Below, one piece after another: positions 31,049-42,779 of a stretch of 64,000 bases of DNA. The notes beneath the pieces were generated by a model. That model was not told where the DNA came from. It was given only the letters and a program-made list of their open reading frames with translations, and did no database searches. The translations under genes and the position numbers were made by a program. Numbering within the stretch: the first letter of the stretch is position 1; each line of letters opens with the position of its first letter. This DNA is from Paguma larvata. Lineage: Eukaryota > Chordata > Mammalia > Carnivora > Viverridae. Location: the NCBI GenBank assembly GCA_030068075.1, contig CM057842.1:44664659-44728658 (forward strand). The letters are read 5' to 3'.

Positions 31049-31174
31049 GCTGAAGATACCAAGATGCAGGAGATAATGAGACTGGCTCATGAATTTCTGC
31101 AGAATTTCTGTGCAGGCAACCAGCAGAATCAAGCCTTGCTACACAAACACATAAATCTATTTCTCAACCCAGGG
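31049..31174 (+). CDS. ITPR1: ITPR1 exon 18: second RIH domain
   Basis: Encodes residues 1225-1266 ([20 protein letters not shown] through [11 protein letters not shown]). The stretch [20 protein letters not shown] is a hallmark of the RIH fold shared by IP3 and ryanodine receptors. The acceptor is 'ttccttccacacag' and the donor GTAAGA. The exon is 126 nt, phase 0 at both ends. Confidence 0.97.
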
Positions 31175-31367
31175 GTAAGACTTAAGGCCTATCTGGAAAT
31201 CTGTGAGGGGAGGAGGGTGCAAAGCACTAAGAGCAACAGCTGGTTCTTTAGCTGTTGTGACCACAGGGACTTGTTATAAAGCAACATTCATTCCAAGGGG
31301 AACATTTGGACCATCTCTCAGAAGGACAGAAATAGTCCCCTTCTTTTTCGGGGAGAAAGGGAAAGGC

Positions 31368-31455
31368 AGAAGGAGGTGGTAGGGCAAGGTAAGATATATT
31401 TGTATTTTTTTCTTAACATTTTTCATTACATTGAATTTTAGCGCTAGAGAGTTGC
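31368..31455. repeat. Second copy of the 88-bp segment duplicated at 30265-30352
   Basis: 85 of 88 bp identical to 30265-30352 (offset 1,103 bp). This copy has no flanking direct repeats, so it is the likelier source. Confidence 0.93.
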
Positions 31456-32064
31456 TAATTCTCACTCCCCAGCCACATCTCCTGAGGTCATGCATAAAGT
31501 TTTCTGTGTAGGTAACATAACACATAATACATTCGATACATACAAATACACAATATAGCCAAATAAAACATAACTGTGTTATATTTTAGTTTGTCAAATA
31601 TGTTTTTAAAGTATGGAGTGTACATTTTTTTTAAAGAAAAATGGTGGCATTGCTCTTTTCACGTAATACATTGTGGCTGTCTTTGCAAGTAAGAGATGGA
31701 TAAATTTTTCTCATTTTTGATGAGAATTTTTGATGGCTGCATGGCTGTAACTATTTGAAAGCCACTCCCATATTAATGGACTTTGTGGCCAGCTTCAGTT
31801 TTTGGGTTTGTATAATTCTACGAAGGATCTCCTTATAAATGCATGCACACATATTCATTAGTACTTTTGAAGCTCTGGAGGAAAGGACTGCTAGGCTTTG
31901 TATGTTAGGAAGGGAGAAGACAAAAGATAAAAAATTGAAAGTGCCCTACCTCATACCAAACATAAAACTTTACCCGTCAATAACTCTGGATAAGAAACAG
32001 AAAATAAACCTTCTAGAAGAGAACATGAAACTATTTTGATGACCTTGTGGAAAGCAAAGTTTTT

Positions 32065-32180
32065 TTTTTCTTTTCTTTTAAAAGTTTTAAGTAATCTCTA
32101 CACCTTACCTTGGGCTCAGACTCACAACCCTGAGATAAATTCACCCACTCCTCGAACCGAGCCAGTCCACATGCCTCCAA
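32065..32180 (-). repeat. Short, old carnivore SINE
   Basis: Reverse copy of the compact type: 'agtaatctctacaccttacc', 'gggctcagactcacaaccc' and 'gagccagtccacatgcctcc'. It is inserted in the L1 fragment. Confidence 0.75.
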
Positions 32181-32577
32181 AGTTTTCTTAAATAGTATTT
32201 TCTTAAATAGTTTTCTTTAATAGCATCAATCATAAAGGAAAAAATAAAATAAAAACTCGTATTCACCAGATGAGCTCATTAAGATCATCCAGAGGTAAGC
32301 CAGAGAGTGGGAGAAGACGTTTGCTTTGCATATGTCCAGTAAAGAGCTCATGTCCAGAATATATAATAAACTCAGAAAAGTCAGTAAGGAATATCCAGAT
32401 GGTCAGTCAGTGGGACAAGGTGCTCACCAGAGGATGAGGTAAATTAACTAGGCTAGGCACAACAAAGTATGACTAAATTCAGAGACTAGCAGCACTGTAG
32501 ATCACAAGGATGTGGAAAAGCCGTGGTGTGGAATGGAAATTGTTAATACCTTTTGTAAGCTGTTGAGAAGTACTTTT

Positions 32578-32780
32578 TAAAATTTTTTTGTAATGTTTAT
32601 TCCTTTTTGAGAGACAGTGAGTGGAGAAGGGGCAGAGAGAGAGAGACCTAGAATCTGAAGCAGGCTCCAAGCTCTGAACTGTCAGCACAAAGCCCAATGT
32701 GGGGTTCAAACTCACTTACTGCAAGATCATGACCTGAGCCGAAGTTGGATGCTTAACCGACTGAGCTACCCAGGCGCCTC
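32578..32780 (-). repeat. Felid CAN-type SINE with perfect 17-bp target duplication
   Basis: Reverse copy ending 'gactgagctacccaggcgcc'. It is flanked by 'ctgttgagaagtacttt' at 32560-32576 and 32780-32796, identical at all 17 positions. This shows insertion into the L1 fragment by target-primed retrotransposition. Confidence 0.96.
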
Positions 32781-33414
32781 TGTTGAGAAGTACTTTCAAA
32801 GCCAAGCATTAATACTCTGCAACCCAGCAATTCTGCTCTTGGATATAAACCCAAAAGAAAGGCACATGCATTAAAGTTTACCAGAAGACATGTTCGAGAA
32901 TGCCCAGAGTAGCCCTGTTTGTGCTAAGAGTAGTGCCATTAAAACCTGCCATTAAACTGGATGCACCCCCAGTGCTGAGGTCAGCACACTGTGGTTTATT
33001 CATGGCGTGGAATAAACGTAGCAGTGTATTCTCTGTACGGATACATGCAACAGCGTGTTGGCAGCATTGCAAATGTACTATTGAGCAAAAGAAATCAGCC
33101 AGAAGAGAGTACAGGAGGCTCAAAACCAGGCAAAATTAAGGAGTGGTTACAGAAGTTAAAATAGTTAAATTGGATAGTAAGGCATTTTGTTCCTTGATCT
33201 AGATGCTGGGTAATCCTATGAGCTGAATACGAGTCGTTTCCCTTTCTATGTGTTTATTATACGTGATTGAAAACGTTCATTAAAAAAGAAGGCCATACAG
33301 AAGTAAGAAAGGAGAGCCATCTCTTCACAGGTTTCAGTGCTTGTCTGTGTGTCTGGGTAGACTCTGTCGCTTCGTACTCTGATTCCCGTGCTCCTGCCCC
33401 GACTCTCCCGTCAG

Positions 33415-33615
33415 ATCCTGGAGGCCGTAACCATGCAGCACATCTTCATGAACAACTTCCAGCTCTGCAGCGAGATCAACGAGAGGGTCGTCCAGCACTT
33501 CGTTCACTGCATTGAGACTCACGGTCGGAACGTCCAGTACATCAAGTTCTTGCAGACGATCGTCAAGGCGGAAGGGAAGTTCATTAAAAAGTGCCAAGAC
33601 ATGGTTATGGCTGAG
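33415..33615 (+). CDS. ITPR1: ITPR1 exon 19: second RIH domain
   Basis: Encodes residues 1267-1333 ([20 protein letters not shown] through KCQDMVMAE). These are armadillo helices; [20 protein letters not shown] is typical of the RIH fold. The acceptor is 'gactctcccgtcag' and the donor GTAACA. The exon is 201 nt, phase 0 at both ends. GC content is higher than in the flanking intron. Confidence 0.97.
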
Positions 33616-33750
33616 GTAACAACTGCTTGTTTCCATATACCCACCTCTGGTGTTCCGTACAGATTTTTATGGAAACCTTCTCCTGGGGCCACATAAAGGG
33701 ACAAAACATAATTGTTGTTTGTGCCTGTGACTGAGTTCGTGAGCATAAAT

Positions 33751-33766
33751 TGTGTGCGTGCGTGCG

Positions 33767-33802
<36 letters not shown>
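33751..33802. repeat. (TG)n microsatellite with CG interruptions
   Basis: 52 nt of TG units with several cgtg interruptions in the first half, pure in the second. Confidence 0.97.
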
Positions 33803-33805
<3 letters not shown>

Positions 33806-34444
33806 TTATATAGACAAGAGTCCAATCAGGTTTTCACAGCAGTTGATCTATTTGAGGAATTTTGGATCTGATTCTTTTGAGAGGGGGAAAATAAAATGAG
33901 GAATAACGAGCCAAAAATGTAATCAATAGAGATGAAATGAGAATAGAAACCACTGAGCCAGAACAGCCTATGTTCCTGTGGATTACATGGCTTTTCTTTA
34001 ATTATTCACTTCATTAGCTGGAAAAATTGTTGCTTGATGATTCTTGAGAAGAAGCTAGACCGTGGGATTGGGACAAAGACCCACTTGGTTCCCTGTGGGC
34101 AGTCAGTGCCCTATGGATGCTGTCCGACCAAGAAGGCCCTCTGCCACACCTTTCGGATAGACTTCGTTTCATCTCTCCACCTGTTTAAAAAATGAAAACT
34201 AAGTAAATCCACCTACCACTTGGATTTAAAATCTCCTCTAGTAAAGAACATATGAGACCAGTGGAAGGTAGTGTCACATAATTAAAAGAATTGACTTACC
34301 TGGGATATGAAAGTAGGCTTTGCTGCTCTACTGGCCGTGTGATGTGCCAACTTCCCCACCCCTCAGCGTGCATTTTTGTAAAAGAAGGTGCAGCCGTGTG
34401 TACCTGAGGAGCTGATAAGCGAACTCATTGAAATAAGGGTGACA

Positions 34445-34620
34445 GGAATAGCTAACGTTTATTGGAAGCCTGCCATACCCTAGTCAGGGCTCCAAGCAAT
34501 TTACATACAATCATTTATTTAATCCACATGACAGCACCATGACTTCATTATCTTCTTTGTCCTTAGTTTTACGGACAAAACTGAGGCACAGTGAAATCCA
34601 TGTGAAGTATTTATCACAGT
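34445..34620 (-). repeat. MIR element
   Basis: Reverse MIR: 'gctaacgtttattggaagcc', 'ccaagcaatttacataca', 'cacatgacagcaccatgac' and 'acaaaactgaggcacagtg'. Confidence 0.75.
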
Positions 34621-34951
34621 ATCTGACACTTACTTAGAGCTTATAAAGGATTACATGTTATTATGTAAATAATATTGACTATATTTATTTCGACTTCTGT
34701 GCCAGTTCTTTTTGGATCTTATGTATTTCATGCAGGGCTGAAATTGATTTATTCCTTAAGTAGATTTACAAGAAGCCCCAGACAGTCCTGGGGACAAGTT
34801 ATAAGTAGGAATGCCTTAATTTTTTGTTGAGTGTTAAAAGTTAGGTGTATCTTAATGAGAACTGGATAATTGGTAACTATGAAGAGAGAAGGTACTTTGT
34901 GAGGGAGTTGTAAGAGGGATGCTGCTTTTCAGGCATAAAAAGATGGAAACA

Positions 34952-35162
34952 TAAAAAAATTATGTTTATTTTTGAGAGAGAGAGAAAGAAAAAGTGCAAA
35001 TTGGGGGAGGGACAGAAAGAGAGAGAGACACAGAATCTGCAGCAGGCTCCAGGCTCTGAGCTGTCAGCACAGAGCTTGAAGTGGGGCTCGAACTCACAAA
35101 CCGTGAGATTATGACCTGAGCCGAAGTCAGATGCTTAACCAAGGGAGCCACCCAGGTACCCC
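34952..35162 (-). repeat. Felid CAN-type SINE with target duplication
   Basis: Reverse copy with flanking 'aaagatggaaac' at 34939-34950 and 35163-35174. It sits directly beside an older SINE. Confidence 0.93.
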
Positions 35163-35174
35163 AAAGATGGAAAC

Positions 35175-35356
35175 GTTTTTAAAAAATGTTTCTTTATGTA
35201 TTCTGAGTGGGGGAGGGGCAGAAAGGGAGAGAGAGAATCTGCACCATCAGGGCAGAGCCAGACGCTGGGCTCCATCTCAGAAACCAGGAGATCAGTCCTG
35301 AGCTGAAACCAAGAGTTAGGTGGACACTCAACCAGCTGAGTCAGCCAAACTCCCCT
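35175..35356 (-). repeat. Carnivore SINE, older
   Basis: Reverse copy from 'gtttttaaaaaatgtttct' to 'cagctgagtcagccaaactc'. It is more diverged than its neighbour; the younger SINE landed next to its tail. Confidence 0.82.
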
Positions 35357-35716
35357 GTAAACATTTTTAAGTAGAAAAATCATAGCGTAATTATTGGGTT
35401 TGGAAATAAAAGTACAAGCTTGCAATCTGCATTTCCACTTGATACATGAATGCCGTTCTGCAGACTTCGTCTTCCCCCAGTAGTTTTTAGAGTCACCGTC
35501 CCATACCTGTATCTGTCAACTGAAATGCTGCTGCTGACGGTTTTCACTCCTTGTTTAATGTAAATGAATGAAGTTTGGATGAGTTTAGTAGTGTGGGTGA
35601 GACTGGTTTGAGAAGGCACATGCTGACAGAACATCTCTCTTTGCCCGTGAATAGGTGATTTTTCAGTGTCCTCACCTCTGCAAACTCATTATAAGCAAGC
35701 CCCATTCTTTCTGTAG

Positions 35717-35968
35717 CTGGTTAATTCGGGAGAGGACGTCCTGGTCTTCTACAACGACAGAGCCTCCTTCCAGACCCTAATCCAGATGATGAGGTCAGAG
35801 CGGGACCGGATGGACGAGAACAGCCCTCTCATGTACCACATCCACCTGGTCGAGCTCTTGGCCGTGTGCACTGAGGGCAAGAATGTCTACACAGAGATCA
35901 AGTGCAACTCTCTGCTCCCCCTGGATGACATTGTCCGTGTCGTCACCCATGAGGACTGCATCCCGGAG
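35717..35968 (+). CDS. ITPR1: ITPR1 exon 20: second RIH/armadillo region
   Basis: Encodes residues 1334-1417 ([20 protein letters not shown] through [12 protein letters not shown]). It contains the well-conserved [12 protein letters not shown] and the helix [18 protein letters not shown]. The acceptor is 'cattctttctgtag' and the donor GTGAGC. The exon is 252 nt, phase 0 at both ends. Confidence 0.97.
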
Positions 35969-37286
35969 GTGAGCAAGCTCTTGTCATGTCTCTGCGTGTG
36001 GCGTGTGGACCTGCGGCCAGCTCAGATGTGACATCATAGTGCTGACGAGACCTGAAGCTCATTTCGTAGTGAGGAAACAACAGTTTCTCACATGGCGCTT
36101 TTGTGCATGAAGAATGTTGGAGGCAATGTTATTCCTTCCTGCTGTCTCCTCAAGAAGAGCAGAAATCTGCTTCTGTGCTTCTGCTCTTGGAAAATTCAGC
36201 CTGTTGAGCAAAGAGGCATTTGTTTGGAGTGAATGTCTGAAAAATGAGATAGAGTGGTTTGAGATAGGGTTCGTGTATATGTAAGACCTATTCCGCAAGT
36301 ATATTCTTTAAAGTGAAAATGCGTATGGTAAAAGTTAATGAATGACAGTTCTAAAATATTTAGGAACTACAAGTAACCAATAGGAAAACTAAAACAATCT
36401 GTAATTCCACCACCCATAATAAATACCTCTTAGGTTTTGGAAACGATTCCTTCCAAGCTTTCTGTTTCCTTGTTCATGTGTATTGGCTGGTAACAACAAT
36501 GACAGCCACAACAGTGAATCATAGGGTTTGTATTTTGCCTTTGTATGTTTAATATATATATTAATTTATATCTTAAGCTAAATACCCATATATTTATAGT
36601 AGATATAGTATGTATTTTGTCGTTGTTTAAAATATATACTAGTAACTTAATCCTAAACTAAATATACATGTATGTATTTATAGTATATGTAGTATATATC
36701 AAATATATATGTTTTTAGATGATTTTTTTTAAAAGTTAATACATTATGAAAAGTTCAAATAGCAGAGACTATAAAAGAGTCAACTATGACAGATCTCCTA
36801 TTCTGTCCCCTCCCACCCCACAGACAATTATTTATGTTCTTGTACATCCTTCTAGAGTTCTATATATGAACAAATGCAAATAAATATTCTTCATTCCCCC
36901 ACTCTTTTTTTTTTTTTTGCAAACACAAAAGACGACATTCTGGGTATACTGTTCTTTTTCTTATCTGTCCATAAAGAGATTCCACATTTCTTTTTTGCAG
37001 TTACATAAAAACTTTTATTGTACAGATGTACTATAATTGCCTTGCATGGCTGTTAACCAGCTTATGCTAATAAAATGAGACAGTTAATAACTGATGACTA
37101 TGATAAAGGAGAAAAAAACAAGATCGCGTTTTTCTCACAGCCTTGTCCACACAGCATTTTATCAGACTTTGGGACTCATAGTTTTCTGACAGATGAAAAT
37201 GGTGTTTTGACATAGTTCTAATTTGCATTTCTTTTATTCCACGTATACCAAATTGGGTTTTCAGAAGCATCTATTTCTATCTTCAG
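35969..37286 (+). other. ITPR1: ITPR1 intron 20
   Basis: Contains an AT-rich tract (about 36545-36715) inside old LINE-like DNA (about 36380-36980, 'taattccaccacccataat', 'tattctgtcccctcccacc'). No further exon. Confidence 0.8.
36380..36980 (+). repeat. Old LINE-type DNA with AT-rich core
   Basis: Repeat-like phrases 'acaatctgtaattccaccac' and 'gacagatctcctattctgtc' lie on both sides of an AT-rich block at 36545-36715 made of ata/tat steps. Family uncertain. Confidence 0.45.
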
Positions 37287-37412
37287 GTTAAAATTGCCTA
37301 CATTAACTTCCTTAATCACTGCTACGTGGACACGGAGGTGGAAATGAAGGAGATTTACACCAGCAATCACATGTGGAAGTTATTTGAGAATTTCCTTGTA
37401 GACATCTGCCGG
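37287..37412 (+). CDS. ITPR1: ITPR1 exon 21: armadillo segment
   Basis: Encodes residues 1418-1459 ([20 protein letters not shown] through [10 protein letters not shown]). The run [20 protein letters not shown] is highly conserved in all IP3 receptors. The acceptor is 'tttctatcttcag' and the donor GTAAGG. The exon is 126 nt, phase 0 at both ends. Confidence 0.97.
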
Positions 37413-38214
37413 GTAAGGCTTTCCGGACCTGAGGGGCAGAGCGGACGTGTTTGCGTGTGCGCACGTGTCCAGACCTCCTCACGCCTGCGTGAATACTCAC
37501 GTCATTTCAGCTTGCTCATGTGACATGGGGAGGCAGATGTGGCTCTGTCTTTGCACACGCCTCTTTTTTTCTGCCTTTTACCTCTTGCTGGAATAGATTT
37601 TATTTATCACGGGTCAGCAAAATGGGTTATTTCTGCTTTTCATTTCATCCTTTATGGATTCATTTGTGAATAATAATCTGAGACCTACTAAAATCACTTT
37701 GAGAAGGTTTCTTTGCCTTGACAATATCTCTCCTTGAAGGGCACCTGCCTGAGCTTGAGTATTTATCTCCTTCAGTCTGGCGTCAGGGATTCCACAAAGC
37801 ACTTTGCTTTGCATCTGCTTTCCTGACCCAGCAGTTGGGATGGGCTTCATACTCTGGATTTGGTTTTGCTCCGAGCTTAATAATGATTCTAAAGCGACAA
37901 GACCACTACCTAACAAGGCACACTGTGGATGCACGATGAGTTTTGTGGTGGTGGATTTGAGTGAGGGGTGCAGGTAACCAAGTTCTTGAAAGAATAATTG
38001 AAAGATGAATTTCGGCATCATCATGTTAATAAGAAAGGTACATTGTAGAGTCCTGCACTGTGGTATTTTCTGCTTGGCGGAGCAGTTACAGTGTAAGACA
38101 ACCTACAAGAACTTGTTTTCTTTCTAATCAAGGTATGTGTTTAGTAATACTCACATGTTGGTGTCGCAGACAAATGTATACATACATATATTTTTTCTTT
38201 TTTTTAATCTCAAA

Positions 38215-38445
38215 TTCTTCCTAGTCTTTTAATATCACAAATCTGGTTTTGAAGATTGGACAGCTCAGTTTTCTGTAAAGGACGAAATATTAAATATGTT
38301 CAGCTTTGTGGTCTATCTGGTCTCTGACACAACTAGTCAACTCTGCCCTGGTAGTTTGAAAGCAGCCATGAGAATATGTAAATAGGTGGGCATCGCTGTG
38401 TTCCAATAAAACTTTAATTATAAAAGCAGCCACCTGCCTGTAACT
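38215..38445 (+). repeat. Old hAT-type DNA transposon (family name uncertain)
   Basis: Recognisable interior: 'ttttctgtaaaggacgaaat', 'cagctttgtggtctatctgg', 'caactctgccctggtagttt' and 'gttccaataaaactttaatt'. It belongs to the same family as 29645-29828. Confidence 0.65.
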
Positions 38446-38804
38446 GTGCTGACCTCTCCATTACATTATTCAGAAATGTAAAATCAGTTACTAATTTCAT
38501 TCTCCAAATGCATCTAAACTGCTCAGCATTAAACTTAGTTAATAAAACTTGATTTTTTGCCCTTCATAAATTTTTATTATAAGCAAAGCTGTGTCTCAAA
38601 TTATAGCACTAATGAATTTGGTAATAAAACTTGATTTTTAGAAGCGTATTTTCTAAATCTTTTTCTTTAAATGTCTAATCTTATTTTAAGTGGCAAAATT
38701 AAGTATAATGCAAGTAAAATCTGAAGTCTCTCACCCCAAAATCTATAGTGACAATAATTTTGACTCACAGCCCGCTGTTTTCAACAGTGTTGCATATCAG
38801 TAAT

Positions 38805-38935
38805 TTTTTTTAATTGAACTATAGTTGACACACAGTATTATATTAGTTTCAGTGTACAACAAAGTAATTTGACAACTTGATATGTTATGCTACAGTAACA
38901 TTTTTATTGAATGAAAGACTGTTGTAGCAATGGAG
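38805..38935 (+). repeat. LINE 3'-end fragment (L1M type)
   Basis: 'attgaactatagttgacaca', 'attagtttcagtgtacaac' and 'gtaatttgacaacttgatat' follow the common L1M 3' end. Confidence 0.75.
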
Positions 38936-39160
38936 AATATCACACACAATGGATCTGGTATATTTGATTCTCTTGATCATATCCATTAGGAAACCATGGC
39001 CTAGAACAGATGAATGGCTTAACCAGGAGGGCAGTTCACTTTTAGGGGAAAATATAGACAACTGTAGTTATTATGCCTCTTGTTGCCTTTTAAGGTTTTA
39101 GATTTGCCACACATGGCTAGGAATTTGGAAGCAATGGCCCTATAGGTCCCATAACAATTA

Positions 39161-39355
39161 AAAAATTTATTTGTTTATTTTTTTGAGAGAGCATGAGCGT
39201 GAAAGGGACACAGAGAGAGGAATACAGAGTCTGAAGCAGGCTCCAGGCTCTGAGCTTTCAGCACAGAGTCCGACATGGGGCTGGAACCCACACACCGTGA
39301 GACCATGACCTGAGTCGAAGTCAGCTGCTTAACTGACTGAGCCACCCAGGCGTCC
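39161..39355 (-). repeat. Felid CAN-type SINE
   Basis: Reverse copy from 'aaaatttatttgtttatttt' to 'actgagccacccaggcgtcc'. Confidence 0.93.
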
Positions 39356-39569
39356 TGGTCCCTTACCGACTTTGTTTTATGAGTCTGTACTGAGATACCC
39401 GAGTTGATCAGCTTCTCTTTGTGCATGATTTATTGTTGTTGTTGTTGTTACTTCAAGCCTTTTCTTTCTTTTGTTAAGGGTAATCAGCAGGAGTGGTTGC
39501 AGATGTCTTAATTCTACAACTGGTCTGCAGGTTTGGGTGTAATGTCTAAAGCATCTGTTTGCCTTGCAG

Positions 39570-39698
39570 GCCTGTAACAACACAAGTGACAGGAAGCACG
39601 CAGACTCAATTTTGGAGAAGTACGTTACTGAAATTGTCATGAGTATTGTTACCACCTTCTTCAGTTCTCCCTTCTCAGACCAGAGTACCACCCTCCAG
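39570..39698 (+). CDS. ITPR1: ITPR1 exon 22: armadillo segment
   Basis: Encodes residues 1460-1502 ([20 protein letters not shown] through [12 protein letters not shown]). It holds an amphipathic helix ([20 protein letters not shown]) flanked by polar loops. The acceptor is 'tgtttgccttgcag' and the donor GTAAGA. The exon is 129 nt, phase 0 at both ends, the last of the eight frame-neutral exons. Confidence 0.97.
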
Positions 39699-40539
39699 GT
39701 AAGAAACGCAAGCGAGTGCAGGGCATTCACAACAGAGCTTGAGCAGTTGCTCTCGGTGCTGATACAGCAGTGAGCATCTGTACATGAGCCTGCATGGATA
39801 CAAGATCCTTTTCTTTCTCTGGAGCCCCTTGGATAAACAAGCACCTGAGGATGTTTTTCTTCACCAGATGGTTCTATTGATTATTGATCTTTTTTCCTTA
39901 AAATGCCTTTTCTTCCTCCTTCAATCTTGTTGATTCCTTCCTTCCAATCTTAGAAGGTGAAGCAGCTTTCAAATAGGTGCTAGTGTGTTTTTAATGCTTT
40001 TTAAAAATACATTTGGAAATCTCCATTTTAACTCCTCAAATGCGTGCCTAGAATTCATCCAAAGTGCTGCATGGCCAGAGTGAGAAGTCATTAAGCCATG
40101 AGAGCAGGACTGGTGTGTTGCACAGCAACGCGGGCATGTGAACTCCTTTGTGCATGGTGCTCCTGGGCTGTGCACTGCAGCAGCCCTGCATGCTGGTTCT
40201 TACTGTACAGTTTCAAAGTTTTGAATCCGTGGATCTGAGAGATAAGTTCATTCTTTGACTTGGAAAAATCACTCCTCTTTTTATAACTTAGGTCTGGGTC
40301 AACTGCTATGGGAGTCTTACAGTAGGTGCGTTTGTACAGCCTGTAAGATGAAAGTTGGCCTTGCTCTCCAGTGATCAGAAGAGAGATAGTAACCATCCTT
40401 GTTATAGAAAGAGGTAGACTACGGCTGTCCTGGGGTTGATGGATGGCCCAGAGTTGTTGGATTATGAACAAATAATCCTAATGAAGGTAAATTCTCCAAG
40501 GGAAGAGTGATTCATGGTAGTATCATACTCATTACTATA

Positions 40540-40740
40540 TTTATCAGATACTGCTCTATTTCATTAGCATGCAAAGGGTTCATATAAGCTTAGTACAGTG
40601 TATGAGGTAGAGGATATTATTCCCATTTTGCAGCTGCATTAACTGAGGCTCAGAGAGTGTAATTACCATGCTGAGTCATGGTCCCAGCCATTAAGTGGCA
40701 TAACCATGATTTCAACCTACTTTTTTCTGACTCTCAAACT
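40540..40740 (-). repeat. MIR element
   Basis: Reverse MIR: 'ttattcccattttgcagctg', 'taactgaggctcagagagtg' and 'cagccattaagtggcataac'. Confidence 0.8.
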
Positions 40741-41659
40741 TGAACTGTGGAATTTTTAGTGAGTTACATTTCCTAGGGACTATTGGTAACCCTCTGTTTG
40801 GTCAGAAATAACTATGAAAGCTGGCAGTTAAGCTAAAGTATCACAAAGTTCGAATGCTGTCTTTCAATTGTCTCTACATATTCTTGAGTAATTGGGGAGC
40901 AGAACCTGGTTGAATCCCAAGTACGTGAGTTACCGGAGGCCAGAACATGTTCTTTACCAAGTACTATTATGCTGAGAGCCAGCCAGGAAAGCTGTTTTCG
41001 TTACTAAGATTGGACTTGCTGCTTTTGTAATTTAAAGTGACAATCCTCACGGCAATGCCCATTCTCCTTTGGATTGTGAAACAGTGTTGCAAAACCCAAA
41101 TGTCAAAGTGAATCAGTCAAATTAATTGAAAAACCATTAAGCAGGCATGCGAATTTTAGTTTTCCATCTTGGTCACTCCTCTCTCCTCATATTGCCTTAC
41201 TCTGAAACCAATGTTTGGACCACCTAATAAGCCCAAATTGTCAGAGAGATGAATCTTCAGTATAAGCGTTGTAAGTCCCAAGCGAGACCCAGGTTGTCCA
41301 TATATACTTAGAGTATAAAATCCAAAGTGGATTTTAGCTTTGTTTTTTTTTTATGACTTTATAGAGGATTTATTTTCAAGGAATACTATTTTTGGAGTTC
41401 TCATGGCCTGTCTTGTGTTGTTTATATGCTGAAAAGTGTATGCGTCATTTCCCCAGCTAGATTTTTACCTCCTTCCTGGCTGCCTTCCTTGTTTGTTTGG
41501 TTTTTTTCCTTCTTTTCTTTCAACCCAAGCATATGAGGAAGGAAAATGGTGAGCTTGGGTTCAGCTGTGTCACATTTATTTTATTATTTATTTATTTATT
41601 GCTAGAGGAGGCAGCTGGGACCGTGGGATCCAAGGAGGAAGGATAGAATTTTGGAGGCT

Positions 41660-41870
41660 TTAGAGCAGGATAAAGCTAGTTTCAAATCCACAGTCTTTGC
41701 CTTATCAGCTCTGTGAACTTGGCTTGCTCATGGAACTTCAGAACCTCTTTTCTTGTGTTTGAAACATGACCGTAATATCAACCTTGCAGGTTATTGTGAG
41801 CACTGGAGAAAATATTTGTGAAACATTTAGCATAATGCCAGACACAGAGTAGGTGCTTAGTAAACAGGAT
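41660..41870 (+). repeat. MIR element
   Basis: Forward MIR: 'agtttcaaatccacagtctt', 'ctctgtgaacttggcttgc', 'attgtgagcactggagaaaa' and 'atgccagacacagagtaggt'. Confidence 0.75.
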
Positions 41871-42439
41871 CTTGTGCTTTTCCCTGGTAGACCATAAGTT
41901 CCAGTAAGAAGGACCTAACTGTGCCTTATGTGTATAGTTGTCTCAGACACTGCTGTGTCCTTGTAGCTAGTTTTGTGCTTGGGACCTAGTAGATGCTGAT
42001 TCACTGAGTAAATGAGTCCATGAGACTCAGAGAGTGGAGTGGTAGAATCTGAGTGTAAACATTTCCTAGTTGAAGTCATGGCCGGGAAAATGAAGTGGTT
42101 TACTAGAAGAGACTGGTCAGAGCACAAATAATTAAAGATAGCATCTAAAAGATGCCACAGGAAGGTCTTTACTTTATCATATGGGCAGGGTGGGATTCGG
42201 GAACAGGCAGGGCTTCAGGTTCTAAGAAATGGGAGGATTTTATGAAGAAGGTGATGGGCAGCCATGTTCTTTAGTCTGAGAGGTTGAGCTGATGGCCCCA
42301 GATTGCCTGTTGGAGTGGGTCACTAGGAGGCAGGTACACTGGCTAATGTATTCATCTTTTGTTTATCCAGAGGTGAGACAGGAGCAGAGCAAATGCCCAA
42401 TAAATACTGGTTGGACTGAATTCATTTAGTCAAAGGATA

Positions 42440-42610
42440 CTTCTCTCTTTGAGTTTGGATGTTGGGTTTCCATTCCAACTCTAACATATACTAGCCAGTG
42501 GGATGGGTGATAATACCACTGCTTACTTCCTGTGGTCATGGTAAGGGTTCAGTTTGATATGCGGAAAGCACTTAGCATTTGGCATGTGGGAAGTGTTCCC
42601 CATAAATGGC
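42440..42610 (+). repeat. MIR element
   Basis: Forward MIR, diverged: 'ccattccaactctaacatat', 'gatgggtgataataccact' and 'aaagcacttagcatttggca'. Confidence 0.6.
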
Positions 42611-42779
42611 TTCTCTCATTGGGACCCTTATGCTAAGGAGCTAAATATCAGAGTTTTGCAGCCAATTTCTCAGGCTCTCTTTGATCTCGTCCTCTATTAA
42701 TAACACAGTTTATTGTCCTGGGTATCCATGAGGTGTAGAACAGAAGAAAGCAATGAAACCCTGGTTTGCAGGTGAACTT

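Larger units (their letters stand above)
31830..33175 (+). repeat. L1 3' fragment (ORF2 end), interrupted by SINEs
   Basis: Typical L1 phrases occur in order: 'gagaagacgtttgctttgc', 'gtccagaatatataataaac', 'cacaaggatgtggaaaag', 'cagcaattctgctcttgg', 'atataaacccaaaagaaag' and 'tggcgtggaataaacgtag'. It is old, with many stops, so it is not functional. Confidence 0.8.
31175..33414 (+). other. ITPR1: ITPR1 intron 18
   Basis: Starts with the source copy of a duplicated segment (31368-31455). Much of the rest is a forward L1 fragment (about 31830-33175) broken by two reverse SINEs (32065-32180 and 32578-32780). 33180-33414 is unique. Confidence 0.88.
33616..35716 (+). other. ITPR1: ITPR1 intron 19
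   Basis: Holds a TG-rich microsatellite (33751-33802), a reverse MIR (about 34445-34620) and two adjoining reverse SINEs (34952-35162 and 35175-35356). 33810-34440 and 35360-35710 look unique. Confidence 0.85.
37413..39569 (+). other. ITPR1: ITPR1 intron 21
   Basis: Holds an old hAT-type element (about 38215-38445), an L1M end (about 38805-38935), a reverse SINE (39161-39355) and a short TTG run (39433-39450). 37420-38200 appears unique. Confidence 0.83.

Noticed and set aside
32900..33139. 79-residue open frame as a small gene or pseudogene
   Set aside because: It lies in the L1 3' remnant and matches LINE wording, not a host gene.
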